A stretch of DNA of 21,296 nucleotides from DATLYH01 sp035575035 (GCA_035575035.1 DATLYH010000283.1:1-21296), one strand, 5' to 3'; numbered from the stretch's first letter, positions 1-7,795 are shown. Notes: generated from the letters alone by a model not told the origin. A program made the numbers and translations.

Positions 1-30
1 GCCGCAATCACTCCGGGCGAGCGGAAGGCT

Positions 31-168
31 GACGCCCCCCGCTCGCCTTACCGGGGGGCTGACGCCCCCCGCTCGCCTTACCGGGGGGCTGACGCCCCCC
101 GCTCGCCTTACCAGGGGGCTGACGCCCCCCGCTCGCCTTACCGGGGGGCTGACGCCCCCCGCTCGCCT
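31..168. repeat. 30-bp tandem repeat with hairpin in each unit
   Basis: Four full units and one partial unit repeat with an exact 30-bp period. Each unit boundary contains the 7-bp stem GGGGGGC / GCCCCCC around a TGAC loop, at 53-70, 83-100, 113-130 and 143-160. The third copy has one base change (A at 113), which shortens its stem by one pair. No unique spacers separate the units, so this is not a CRISPR array. On the minus strand the array is open and would encode a ten-residue repeated peptide (ASGGRQPPGK), but this is a by-product of a 30-bp period and there is no other coding evidence. It resembles short palindromic repeats that are abundant in planctomycete genomes. It may act as a transcription barrier or nucleoid site, but this is not shown. 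Confidence 0.93.
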
Positions 169-428
169 CTCGAAAACCTGTGCCCGCGGTGGCCGGGGCG
201 GTCGTTTCTTCTCGCTTCATGAGACTCCGGCCGGTACAATGGGGTTGAATAGGGCGGTCTGCCGGGCCGTCTGTTCTCGGGAGGGAACGCTAACTCCGGC
301 CGTGGCTTTCTCTGCACTGCCGGGCCGACGCCATCCCGGGAACACTCGCCAGGTCAGGGCCGTCCTCCCCTGCGTTGCCCCGCGACCTGGCCCCCTGAAG
401 CCGCACGCCCCGGGAAAGACGCCGCATT
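169..428 (+). other. Leader region upstream of the ECF sigma gene, no gene seen
   Basis: Between the tandem repeat and the sigma gene I see no convincing gene. Open frames here lack a Shine-Dalgarno sequence and recognisable protein features. A TACAAT hexamer at 235-240 resembles a -10 box, but the sequence 17 bp upstream is a poor -35 match, so a promoter is only a suggestion. An ECF-type autoregulated promoter cannot be recognised without knowing the promoter preference of this sigma group. Confidence 0.4.
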
Positions 429-1022
429 ATGACCGCCGTCAGCGTTCCCTGCCCGCCGACTCCCAGCGACGAGCAACTGCTCCGGCGCTTTGCGGCGGGC
501 GACCAGGAAGCCTTCGAAGAGCTGTTCCGGCGCTACCGGCTCCCCGCCTACCGGGTGGCGTACCGTCTGCTCGGCCACGAAGCCGACGCCTTGGATGCCG
601 TCCAGGAAGGTTTCGTCAAGGCCCTAACGCACCTGAAGGGGTTCCAGGGTCGCAGCACTTTCAAGACCTGGCTGCTGCGGGTGGTCAGCAATGCCGCCTT
701 GGACCTCGGCCGGCAGCGCGGACGACGGCCGGCGATTAACCTCGACGCTGCCGAGGCCAACGACGGCGAGGTCCCGTCCTTCCTGGTGGGTAGCGATCCG
801 GCGCAGCGGCTGGAGCGGGCCGATCTCCGCCGACTGTTGAACCAGGCGTTGGCGACACTGTCGGAGGCGCAGCGGCGCACCTTCGTGCTGCACGCCGAGG
901 CGGGACTGAGCTACCGCGAAGTGGCCGACATTATGGGGATCTCCATCGGCACGGTGATGAGCCGGCTGTACTATGCCCGCCAGAAGCTGCGGGCGTACCT
1001 CGAACAACGGATCCCGTTATGA
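429..1022 (+). CDS. ECF-family RNA polymerase sigma factor
   Basis: This 197-residue protein has the two-domain layout of a group 4 (ECF) sigma-70 factor. Region 2 spans about residues 22-95, with FEELFRRYRLPAYRVAYRLLG and the DAVQEGFVKAL helix that binds core polymerase and the -10 element. Region 4 spans about 140-192, with a helix-turn-helix in SYREVADIMGISIGTVMSRL for -35 recognition. There is no region 3 or 1.1, as expected for ECF factors. The chosen ATG gives a normal N-terminus; the upstream Shine-Dalgarno sequence is weak. The stop overlaps the ATG of the next gene by 4 bp (ATGA), so it is probably translationally coupled to a cognate anti-sigma protein. The target regulon cannot be read from the window. 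Confidence 0.96.
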   Translation: MTAVSVPCPPTPSDEQLLRRFAAGDQEAFEELFRRYRLPAYRVAYRLLGHEADALDAVQEGFVKALTHLKGFQGRSTFKTWLLRVVSNAALDLGRQRGRRPAINLDAAEANDGEVPSFLVGSDPAQRLERADLRRLLNQALATLSEAQRRTFVLHAEAGLSYREVADIMGISIGTVMSRLYYARQKLRAYLEQRIPL

Positions 1023-1636
1023 GCGCGCGTGACAAGGGCAACATCCCGGGCCCCGATCCGCAGGAATTGGCCGCCTACGTGGACGGTGAGCTTGCCCCCG
1101 AGGCTTGCGGCCGCATCGAGGCCTGGCTGGCCGAGCATCCCGAGGCCGCTGCCGAGGTCGAGGCACTGCGCTGCCTGGCCCGGCTCTGGCAGGCCGCTCC
1201 GCCCCCCGAGCCGAGCGAGGCCGCCTGGAGCCGCACCGCAGCCCGCATCGAGGCTGCCCTGACCGCCGCGGCCCGGGCCCGGCCGGGGCGCCGGCTGCGT
1301 CGGGCCTGGGGACTGGCTGCCCTGGCGGCCGCCGCAGCGGTGGTATTGGCAGTCATCCTGTCCCGGCCGGCCGGGGTGGCCCCGCCGCCGGCCCCCGAGG
1401 TGGTGGAGCCGCTGCCCGTGGCGACGGCGGATGACATTGAAATCATCAGCATGGACCCGGCCGATGCCCGGGCGTTGGTGGTGGGTGAGCCGCCGGTGAG
1501 CGGGCCGCTCGCCCTGCTGGGTCCCGGCGAGGCCGCTGTAGACCAGGTCAAGAGCGATATGGAGGGCATGGCCCCTTACTACTCCCGCGATGACTCGGCC
1601 ACGCCGATGGTCGTCATGATGCCGCGCGAGGAGTAA
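1019..1636 (+). CDS. Membrane-anchored anti-sigma factor-like protein
   Basis: This 205-residue protein starts within the sigma factor stop codon (4-bp ATGA overlap), the usual arrangement for a cognate anti-sigma factor. Residues about 15-55 (ELAAYVDGELAPEACGRIEAWL) resemble the N-terminal helix region of zinc-finger anti-sigma proteins. However, the H-x3-C-x2-C zinc ligands are not present: the only nearby candidates are Cys30, His40 and Cys52, which do not fit that spacing. One transmembrane helix lies at about 97-116. It is followed by a proline-rich linker and an extracytoplasmic tail of about 85 residues. The likely role is to hold the sigma factor at the membrane until a signal releases it. 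This rests mainly on position and topology. Confidence 0.85.
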   Translation: MSARDKGNIPGPDPQELAAYVDGELAPEACGRIEAWLAEHPEAAAEVEALRCLARLWQAAPPPEPSEAAWSRTAARIEAALTAAARARPGRRLRRAWGLAALAAAAAVVLAVILSRPAGVAPPPAPEVVEPLPVATADDIEIISMDPADARALVVGEPPVSGPLALLGPGEAAVDQVKSDMEGMAPYYSRDDSATPMVVMMPREE

Positions 1637-1695
1637 TTCGGGGCCCGGGCACCGCCCGCGCGTGCTCTGTCCCGGGATCGATGGCGGGCTGAACC

Positions 1696-2178
1696 ATGAT
1701 ACGGACACGATTTGGCCGGCATCTCTTCGCCCTCCTGGCCGCCCTGGCCGGGCTGGCCGCCGCCGCCTCGGCCGGCCGCGCCTGTCAGCCGGAGCAAGTC
1801 CGGGTGACCGTGGTCGTCATCCTGGCGACCGATCAGAACGACAAGGTCTGCCCCACCCTGGAATGTCTGGCCAAGGAAGTGCGGAAGAAGAGGCCCGAGT
1901 TGACCGGCTTCCGCCAGGGCAATCAAACCTGTAAGTCGATGACGGTCGGCAAGGAAGAGACATTCGAGTTGCTCGAAGGGCAGTGCGCCGCCGTGGTGGT
2001 GCAGCACGGGGCAAACGCCCACAACTGGGTCTGCCTGAAGGTGCATGCCCCCGGCGTCGGCGACATTGTCTACCGATCGGTCTGCGGCAAGTTCTTTCCG
2101 ATCGTGACCGGCTACCAGACGAAGAAAAACGAAACGCTGATCCTCGCCATCCGCGTCGAGCCGTGCAAGAAGCCGTAG
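1696..2178 (+). CDS. Secreted cysteine-rich protein of unknown function
   Basis: I do not recognise this 160-residue protein. It begins with a clear Sec signal peptide: Arg-rich n-region, a hydrophobic LFALLAALAGLAAAA stretch, and probable cleavage near ASAG-RA at about residue 27. The mature part has eight cysteines, an even number compatible with disulfides after export, and a mixed charged/beta-rich sequence without membrane segments. It lies 59 bp after the anti-sigma gene in the same direction. It may therefore belong to the same transcription unit and be a target or sensor partner of that sigma system, but that is inference from position only. The GC-rich, G/C-ending codon use matches its neighbours. 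Confidence 0.8.
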   Translation: MIRTRFGRHLFALLAALAGLAAAASAGRACQPEQVRVTVVVILATDQNDKVCPTLECLAKEVRKKRPELTGFRQGNQTCKSMTVGKEETFELLEGQCAAVVVQHGANAHNWVCLKVHAPGVGDIVYRSVCGKFFPIVTGYQTKKNETLILAIRVEPCKKP

Positions 2179-2272
2179 CGGCGCGTAGGTGCTCCCGACC
2201 GCCCGGTTGGGGCCTGGTCTCCCGATGATGCTACAACGGGGCGGGGGCAAGGGAATTCGGGCGGCGACCGGC

Positions 2273-3451
2273 ATGAGTGCAACTACCGCTCTCACTCCGT
2301 TGGCTCAGGCAGCCGAGGACGAGTTCAGCCGCCGCTTCGGCCGTCCCGCCCGCTGGATTGTCGCCGCCCCGGGGCGCGTCAACCTGATCGGCGAGCACAC
2401 CGACTACAATGGCGGCTTCGTCCTGCCGATGGCCATCGACCGCCATGTTGTCATTGCGGCCGATCGGGCGCCCGGTCCCGAAGCGCGGCTTTTCAGCGTC
2501 GCGCTCCAGCGCTGGGCAACGGTCCCGGTCCGTGGCCCGATCGCGCCGGAGCCCGCCGGCTGGGCTAGCTACGTGCGCGGGGTGGTCGCCGGCTGCCTGG
2601 CTCTTGGACTAAGGCCCGAGCCGTTTGAGGCGGTTGTCCATTCGGACCTGCCGCTGGGCGGCGGTCTGTCCAGCAGCGCCGCGCTGGAGGTGGCCACTGC
2701 TACCCTGATGGAGGCGATGACCGGACAACGGCTGGAGCCGCTTCAGAAAGCACGGCTCTGCCAGAAGGCGGAGCACGATTTTGCCGGCGTCCCTTGCGGC
2801 CTGATGGACCAGTGCACTGCCGTCATGGGGCAGGCCGGCTCGCTGCTGTTGATCGACTGCCGTTCGCAGACCGTGCAGCCAACGCCGCTGGCCGATCCGG
2901 AGGTGGTCGCCCTGATCGTCAACAGCAATGTCAAGCGCGAGCTGGCTGCGGGTGAATATGCCGTCCGGCGGCAGCAGTGCGAGCAGGCCGCCCGCGTCCT
3001 GGGCGTTGCCTCCTTACGCGAGGCCACGCCGGCGTTACTGGAACACGCGCGCGAGGCACTGGGCGATTTGCTTTATCGGCGGGCCCGGCATGTGATCAAC
3101 GAAAACGCCCGGACGGTCGAGGCGGCGGCGGCGACCCGGCGCGGCGACTGGGAAACGGTGGGCCGGCTGATGTATGCCAGCCATGCCTCGCTGCGCGACG
3201 ACTACGAGGTCAGCTGCCCCGAGTTGGACCTGCTTGTCGCGCTGGCCGCCGCGCTCGGCCCGGCTGGCGTCGTCGGCTCGCGGCTGACGGGGGGCGGCTT
3301 CGGCGGCTGCACCGTCAGCTTGGTCCGACGTCCGGCGCTGGACGACGCCGCCGAGCGCATCCGCGACGGTTACTTCCGACAGACCGGTCGGCCGGCCACG
3401 CTCTTTGTGACCCGGCCCGTCGATGGAGCGCGCGTGCTTAAGGGCGACTAA
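2273..3451 (+). CDS. galK: Galactokinase
   Basis: Cytoplasmic GHMP kinase that phosphorylates galactose to galactose 1-phosphate in the Leloir pathway. All family motifs are present: the galactokinase signature APGRVNLIGEHTDY (residues 32-45), the ATP loop PLGGGLSSSAA (127-137), GVPCGLMDQ with the catalytic Asp179, and the C-terminal LTGGGFGGC (338-346). The length of 392 residues matches the bacterial family. I chose ATG 2273 because it leaves about 30 residues before the signature, close to known galactokinases. Upstream in-frame starts at 2189 (GTG) and 2225 (ATG) would add low-complexity sequence that does not look like the family. No galT or galE is present in this window. galM follows after a 170-bp gap that holds an inverted repeat. 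Confidence 0.96.
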   Translation: MSATTALTPLAQAAEDEFSRRFGRPARWIVAAPGRVNLIGEHTDYNGGFVLPMAIDRHVVIAADRAPGPEARLFSVALQRWATVPVRGPIAPEPAGWASYVRGVVAGCLALGLRPEPFEAVVHSDLPLGGGLSSSAALEVATATLMEAMTGQRLEPLQKARLCQKAEHDFAGVPCGLMDQCTAVMGQAGSLLLIDCRSQTVQPTPLADPEVVALIVNSNVKRELAAGEYAVRRQQCEQAARVLGVASLREATPALLEHAREALGDLLYRRARHVINENARTVEAAAATRRGDWETVGRLMYASHASLRDDYEVSCPELDLLVALAAALGPAGVVGSRLTGGGFGGCTVSLVRRPALDDAAERIRDGYFRQTGRPATLFVTRPVDGARVLKGD

Positions 3452-3454
3452 CGA

Positions 3455-3489
3455 AGCATTTCGACATGGCTTTGCGCCGTCGAAATGCT
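3455..3489. repeat. Perfect 11-bp inverted repeat after galK
   Basis: AGCATTTCGAC at 3455-3465 is exactly complementary to GTCGAAATGCT at 3479-3489. Inside the 13-nt loop a further GGC/GCC pairing (3468-3470 with 3476-3478) can form. It begins 4 bp after the galK stop codon, which suits a 3'-end stabilising hairpin or a terminator. No T-tract follows, so a classical intrinsic terminator is not supported. A second hairpin, CCCCGG/CCGGGG (3553-3558 with 3567-3572, loop CCATTTTT), lies further down the galK-galM gap. Confidence 0.8.
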
Positions 3490-3621
3490 GACGGGGTAGC
3501 GCCGGAGTTTTCGCAACCTTGGTCGGAAGCGCTGGAGCTTCGCTGTGCTCGGCCCCGGCCATTTTTCCGGGGAGAGCTTGGCAACGGAGCAACACAGTTT
3601 TTCACAGAAAGGACACGCGCG

Positions 3622-4755
3622 ATGATCGGCATCCCCCTGAAGCAGCCAACAGCTGTCGGCCTGGTGGTGCTCTTCACGCTTCCGGCCGCGGCCGGGGAGG
3701 GCATCACCCGCAAGCCCTTCGGCAAGACACGCGACGGCCAGGCCGTCGAGTTGTTTGTCCTGACCAACGCCAACGGCATGCAGGTCTCGATCACCAACTA
3801 CGGCGGCATCATCACCGCGCTGACTGCGCCCGACCGCAACGGCAAGTTCGCCGATGTCGTGCTCGGCTTCGACAATCTCGACAGCTACTTGGCCGGCCAC
3901 CCCTTCTTCGGAGCAATCGCCGGCCGATATGCCAACCGCATCGGCAAGGGAACCTTCACCCTCGACGGCAAGACGTACACTCTGGCCAAGAACAACGGCG
4001 AGAACCACCTCCACGGCGGGCTGCGGGGCTTCGACAAGGCCGTCTGGAAGGCCGAGCCCCTCCAGACCAAGGACGGACCGGCCCTGAAGCTCACCCACGT
4101 CAGCAAAGATGGCGACGAGGGATACCCCGGGACGCTTACCGTGACGGCCACGTACACGCTGACCAACAAGAACGCCCTGCGGATCGACTTCGAGGCGACC
4201 ACCGACAAGCCGACCCACGTCAACCTGACGAACCACTCCTACTTCAACCTGGCCGGCGAGGGGAGCGGCGACATCCTCGGCCACGAATTGCAGATCAACG
4301 CCGACCGCTTCACGCCGGTCGATGCCGGTCTAATTCCTACCGGCGAATTGCGGAGCGTAGAGGGGACCCCCTTCGACTTCCGCCAGCCGGTCGCCATCGG
4401 CAAGCGGATTGATCAGGACGACGAGCAGCTCCGCTTTGGTCGGGGCTACGATCACAACTATGTGTTGAACAAGAAGGGCGCCGAGCTGTCGCTGGCGGCG
4501 CGGGTGTATGAGCCGACCAGCGGCCGGGTGCTGGAGGTCTCCACCACCGAGCCGGGCGTCCAGCTGTACTGCGGCAACTTCCTCGACGGCAAGCACGTCG
4601 GCAAGTCGGGCAAGCCCTACCTGCGCCGCTCCGGCTTCTGCCTGGAGACGCAGCACTTCCCCGACTCGCCCAACAAGCCGAACTTCCCCTCGACCGTCCT
4701 TCGCCCTGGCGAGGTGTACCGTTCGACAACGATCTTCCAATTCTCGGCCAAGTGA
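3622..4755 (+). CDS. galM: Aldose 1-epimerase (galactose mutarotase), probably exported
   Basis: Interconverts alpha and beta anomers of galactose or glucose, feeding galactokinase. The 377-residue protein shows the family motifs GRYANRI (101-107), NHLHGG (128-133), the catalytic-His motif NHSYFNL (204-210, His205) and the Glu-bearing CLETQHFPDSP near residue 342. The ATG at 3622 follows AAAGGA about 12 bases upstream and gives an N-terminus with Lys7, then LVVLFTLPAAAGEG, which looks like a signal peptide. An exported mutarotase is therefore likely. A longer in-frame start at 3466 would add sequence from the intergenic repeats and is rejected. The gene is convergent with the FGGY kinase gene, with 42 bp between the stops. 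Confidence 0.95.
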   Translation: MIGIPLKQPTAVGLVVLFTLPAAAGEGITRKPFGKTRDGQAVELFVLTNANGMQVSITNYGGIITALTAPDRNGKFADVVLGFDNLDSYLAGHPFFGAIAGRYANRIGKGTFTLDGKTYTLAKNNGENHLHGGLRGFDKAVWKAEPLQTKDGPALKLTHVSKDGDEGYPGTLTVTATYTLTNKNALRIDFEATTDKPTHVNLTNHSYFNLAGEGSGDILGHELQINADRFTPVDAGLIPTGELRSVEGTPFDFRQPVAIGKRIDQDDEQLRFGRGYDHNYVLNKKGAELSLAARVYEPTSGRVLEVSTTEPGVQLYCGNFLDGKHVGKSGKPYLRRSGFCLETQHFPDSPNKPNFPSTVLRPGEVYRSTTIFQFSAK

Positions 4756-4797
4756 GGAACGAGCCGCAGGGAGACATTTCGGGAACGGGGAGCGGCT

Positions 4798-6096
4798 TTA
4801 ACCGGGGCGGAAGAGCCGGGCCACGCCGCGGAGGGAGCCTTCTTCCAGGATTTGTACGGTGTCGTTCGCATACCGCGGGATCAGCCGGCGGACCACGTCC
4901 ACGCCGCCGCCGGTCAGGAAGACGCGCCGGAAGCGGTCGCCCGCGCCCAACGCCGCCAACGCCTTCTCGTGCTGCCGGCGCATCTCGTGCAGCAGCGCGG
5001 CCAGCAGGTCGAGGCGGTCGGTGGCCAGCGTCAGGTTGCGGAAGGCAGCCCGATGGGCCTCGATCTCCAGCCGGTCGCCCCCCAAAAACGGCGGGTCGAG
5101 CGTCACGATGGTCGAGCGCCCCAGCGCTGCCGGGATGGTGTGTTCGTAGAATTCCTCCTCGGTCTGCTCGCGGAAGCAGAGCTCGCGCAGCCAGCCCAGG
5201 GCGGCGCCGCCGACCGGGTTGTGCGTCACCTGGATAAAGGCGTCGCCGACGCCCAGCTGCCGCGTCAGCCGGCGCGGATCGGGCCGGGGGTGCTCGACAA
5301 TCGCCGCTACCACCTGGGTCGTGCCGACGACGTGAAGCAGGTCGCCCGGTCCCATGCCCGCCGCCAACATAGCGCAGGACGTGTCGGCAGTGCCGAGCTT
5401 GACCGGCAACCCCGCCGGTACGCCCAGTTCCGCCGCTACTGCCGACCGCAACGTGCCGACGGTCGCACTGCCGCAGACCACCGGCGGCAGCCAGGCCATG
5501 TCTACCTCGAAGTAGTCGCACCAACGCCGCGACCAGCGCTGGTCAGTCAAGGTGCCGTACAGCCCGGTGAAAGAGGCGTTGGCCCGGTCGAAGGCCCGCT
5601 CGCCGGTCATCCGCAGGGCGAGCCAGCCGTTGGCGTGCAGGTAGCATTTGATGCGATCATGCAGGTAGGGGTCGTCGGTGAGGAGCTGGCGAAGGCAGAC
5701 GGCGGTGATGCCCCCGGGGAGCGGGCGGTTGCCGGTGGTGGTCAGGAATTCCTCGCCGACCGCCGCCCACACCTGGCGGGCTGCCGGCCGGGCGCGCCGG
5801 TCGAGGTGAGTGTAGATCGGGAGGATGGGCCGGTCGGCCCCATCGAGCAGCACCAGGGCCGGCGTCAGGACGGACAAGCCGATTCCCTCGATTCCTTCGA
5901 GGCCGCGCGCCGCCTCTCGGGCTGCCTGGGCGACCGCCGACCAGAGCCGTTCGGCGGGCACCTCGGCCGCGTCGGGTGTGGGGAAGTCCAGATCGTAGGC
6001 CGCCCGCGCCACCGGGCCGACCGGCTGGGCCCGCTCTGCGTCCAGGACCGCGGCCTTGATCGAGGATGTGCCGACGTCGAGAGCAAGAATGCGCAT
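4798..6096 (-). CDS. FGGY-family carbohydrate kinase
   Basis: ATP-dependent sugar kinase of the FGGY family (xylulokinase/gluconokinase/glycerol kinase superfamily). The N-terminal phosphate-binding motif DVGTSSIKAAV is at residues 7-17. A xylulokinase-like GWLALRMTGERAFDRANAS stretch follows, then GTADTSCAMLAAG with the likely catalytic Asp, and TGGGVDVV at 395-402 in the adenosine-binding region. The length is 432, somewhat shorter than the usual 480-500 residues. The substrate cannot be fixed from sequence alone. Placement 57 bp downstream of zwf on the same strand fits a kinase feeding sugar acids or pentuloses to the pentose phosphate route, so gluconate or xylulose are reasonable guesses. 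No membrane segment or signal peptide is seen. Confidence 0.88.
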   Translation of the reverse strand: MRILALDVGTSSIKAAVLDAERAQPVGPVARAAYDLDFPTPDAAEVPAERLWSAVAQAAREAARGLEGIEGIGLSVLTPALVLLDGADRPILPIYTHLDRRARPAARQVWAAVGEEFLTTTGNRPLPGGITAVCLRQLLTDDPYLHDRIKCYLHANGWLALRMTGERAFDRANASFTGLYGTLTDQRWSRRWCDYFEVDMAWLPPVVCGSATVGTLRSAVAAELGVPAGLPVKLGTADTSCAMLAAGMGPGDLLHVVGTTQVVAAIVEHPRPDPRRLTRQLGVGDAFIQVTHNPVGGAALGWLRELCFREQTEEEFYEHTIPAALGRSTIVTLDPPFLGGDRLEIEAHRAAFRNLTLATDRLDLLAALLHEMRRQHEKALAALGAGDRFRRVFLTGGGVDVVRRLIPRYANDTVQILEEGSLRGVARLFRPG

Positions 6097-6119
6097 GGCA
6101 GACAGATCCAGAGGGCGCC

Positions 6120-6148
6120 TGCCGCTTGCGGCTTAGCGCCAAGCGGCA
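6120..6148. repeat. 9-bp inverted repeat between zwf and the FGGY kinase
   Basis: TGCCGCTTG at 6120-6128 pairs perfectly with CAAGCGGCA at 6140-6148 around an 11-base loop. It sits in the 57-bp gap between the zwf stop and the kinase start. It looks like a short dispersed palindrome rather than a terminator, because no T-tract follows on the minus strand. If transcribed it could give differential mRNA stability between the two genes. Confidence 0.7.
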
Positions 6149-6153
6149 AGCGG

Positions 6154-7614
6154 TCAATGGTGACACAGCGACAGCCAAGCCCGGCCCTCGCGGGCCAGGA
6201 AGGCGTCAGCGCCGGCCGGACCCGCCGAGCCTACCGCGTAGATCTCCGGCGCCGGCGCGTCGGGACGTTCGCTGGCGGCGATCAGCGGGTCCATGATCTC
6301 CCAGGCCCGCTCGATCTCATCGCTGCGCATGAACAGGGCCGCGTCCCCCTGAATGGCGTCCAGCAGCAGCCGCTCGTAGGCCTCGGGGATCGGCAGGTCG
6401 GGGTAGGCGTCCTTGTAGTGGAACTCCAGGTCGGCCGGGCACAGCTTGACGCCTTCCTCGCCGGGCACCTTGCTCTGGAAGTTCAGGTGGATACCCTCGT
6501 CCGGCTGGATGCAGAGCGACAGCCGATTGCATTGCAGGGTCGTGCCGGGCGGCAGTGGGAACATCAGGTGCGGCGGACAACGGAACTGGATGATGACCTC
6601 GCTGGAGCGCGCCGCCAGTCCCTTGCCCGAGCGTAAGTAGAAGGGCACCCCGCGCCAGCGCCAGTTGTCCACCTGGAGGCGAACGGCGGCGAAGGTCGGC
6701 GTCCGTGAGCGCGGGTCCACCCCCGGCTCGGAGCGGTAGCCGGCGTACTGGCCGCAGAAGACCTGTCGGCACGCCTCCGCTGCTGTCAGCACCGGCACGG
6801 CATCGAGCACCTTGACCTTCTCGTTGCGCAAGGGGTCGGCGGCAAAGCGGGCCGGCGCCTCCATTGCCACGAGCGTCATCAATTGCAGCAGGTGGTTCTG
6901 GAACATGTCGCGCAGCACGCCGTGCTTGTCGTAGTAGCCGCCGCGCCCCTCGACGGTGACGGCCTCGTCCACGCGGATCTGCACGTGGTCGATGTAGTTG
7001 GAATTCCAGACCGGCTCGAACAGGAGGTTGGCGAAGCGGAAGACGAGGATGTTCTGCACCGTCTCCTTACCGAGGTAGTGGTCGATGCGGTAGAGCTGAT
7101 CCTCGTGGAAGTGAGCCGTCAGGGTGCGGTTGAGGGCCCGGGCCGAGGCGAGGTCACGGCCGAACGGCTTCTCGATTACCAGCCGCCGCCAACCTCCCTG
7201 CTCCCGGCTTAGCCCGGTCTCGGCCAGGGCGTTGACGATCGGGGCGTACAGCTCGGGCGTCACCGCCAGGTAGAAGAGCCGCCGGCCGCCGTCGGGCCCT
7301 TCCGCCTGCCGCAGCCAGGCCAGCAGCTTCTCCAAGCCGCCCGGCTGGGTAGCGTCGCCGGGGACGTAGGCCAGCCGGCGGGCAAACTCGTCCCAGCGCT
7401 CCGGCTGCCACTCTTGCTTGAGCCGCTCGCGTGCGGTAGCGGCCAGCCGGTCGCGGAAGGCATCGTCGGTCAGCGGCGACCGCGCCACCCCGACGACGCG
7501 CATCTCTGGGGGCAGGCGCCGCCTGTGGAAGAGGTTGTACAGCGCCGGCACCAGCTTCCGGCTGGTCAGGTCGCCGGAGGCGCCGAAGATGACGATGGTC
7601 AACGGTGCAGGCAT
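6154..7614 (-). CDS. zwf: Glucose-6-phosphate 1-dehydrogenase
   Basis: Oxidises glucose 6-phosphate to 6-phosphogluconolactone with NAD(P)+, the entry step of the oxidative pentose phosphate pathway in the cytoplasm. At 486 residues it is full length. The Rossmann dinucleotide motif GASGDLTSRKLVPALYNL is at 11-28, EKPFGRDL at 148-155, the substrate-binding signature RIDHYLGKE at 176-184, and RDMFQNHLLQL at 235-245 with the catalytic-base His241. It is transcribed toward the FGGY kinase gene. It is divergent from the DUF1559 gene, separated by about 258 bp that may hold promoters for both. The start has no strong Shine-Dalgarno sequence, but it puts the Rossmann motif at the normal distance from the N-terminus. 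Confidence 0.97.
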   Translation of the reverse strand: MPAPLTIVIFGASGDLTSRKLVPALYNLFHRRRLPPEMRVVGVARSPLTDDAFRDRLAATARERLKQEWQPERWDEFARRLAYVPGDATQPGGLEKLLAWLRQAEGPDGGRRLFYLAVTPELYAPIVNALAETGLSREQGGWRRLVIEKPFGRDLASARALNRTLTAHFHEDQLYRIDHYLGKETVQNILVFRFANLLFEPVWNSNYIDHVQIRVDEAVTVEGRGGYYDKHGVLRDMFQNHLLQLMTLVAMEAPARFAADPLRNEKVKVLDAVPVLTAAEACRQVFCGQYAGYRSEPGVDPRSRTPTFAAVRLQVDNWRWRGVPFYLRSGKGLAARSSEVIIQFRCPPHLMFPLPPGTTLQCNRLSLCIQPDEGIHLNFQSKVPGEEGVKLCPADLEFHYKDAYPDLPIPEAYERLLLDAIQGDAALFMRSDEIERAWEIMDPLIAASERPDAPAPEIYAVGSAGPAGADAFLAREGRAWLSLCHH

Positions 7615-7765
7615 GAAACGGCCCCAGGTTGGCGGTTCGTCGGTGGTGGCCCCAGCCTGTGGTCACGATCCCAGCTGGTGGGGGTACCACAAGGCCATTG
7701 TATGCCCCTCCTCCAGCCCTTCCTCGCGGGGCAGCCAGGGTCCCAAGGAATGTCCAGATTTTTGC

Positions 7766-7795
7766 TTGACGCCGTCTATGCGGGCCGGATAGATT
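7766..7795 (+). promoter_or_regulatory. Candidate sigma-70-type promoter
   Basis: TTGACG at 7766-7771 and TAGATT at 7790-7795 are separated by 18 bp (ATAGAT with 17 bp is an alternative). They lie about 80 bp before the DUF1559 start and are oriented toward it. The rest of the zwf-DUF1559 gap (7615-7872) shows no gene. This is pattern matching to the general -35/-10 consensus only. Confidence 0.4.

Noticed and set aside
31..168. CRISPR array
   Set aside because: Units are directly adjacent with no unique spacers, and no cas genes are in the window.
8..220. Minus-strand open frame encoding repeated ASGGRQPPGK
   Set aside because: It is the translation of the 30-bp tandem repeat; no ribosome-binding site or protein family is evident.
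239..739. Plus-strand open frame overlapping the sigma gene
   Set aside because: It is in a different frame from the clear ECF sigma factor and is Arg/Pro-rich without homology features.
3466..3621. Longer GalM starting at 3466
   Set aside because: It would translate the galK-galM intergenic repeats and bury the signal peptide; ATG 3622 has a better ribosome-binding site.
4337..5524. Minus-strand open frame of 395 codons overlapping galM and the FGGY kinase
   Set aside because: It is out of frame with the kinase and antisense to galM, both well supported; the translation is Arg/Gly/Pro-rich with no motif.
4852..6636. Long plus-strand open frame (594 codons) antisense to the FGGY kinase and zwf
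   Set aside because: It crosses two genes with clear family motifs on the other strand; its own translation shows no domain. It is an effect of high GC.
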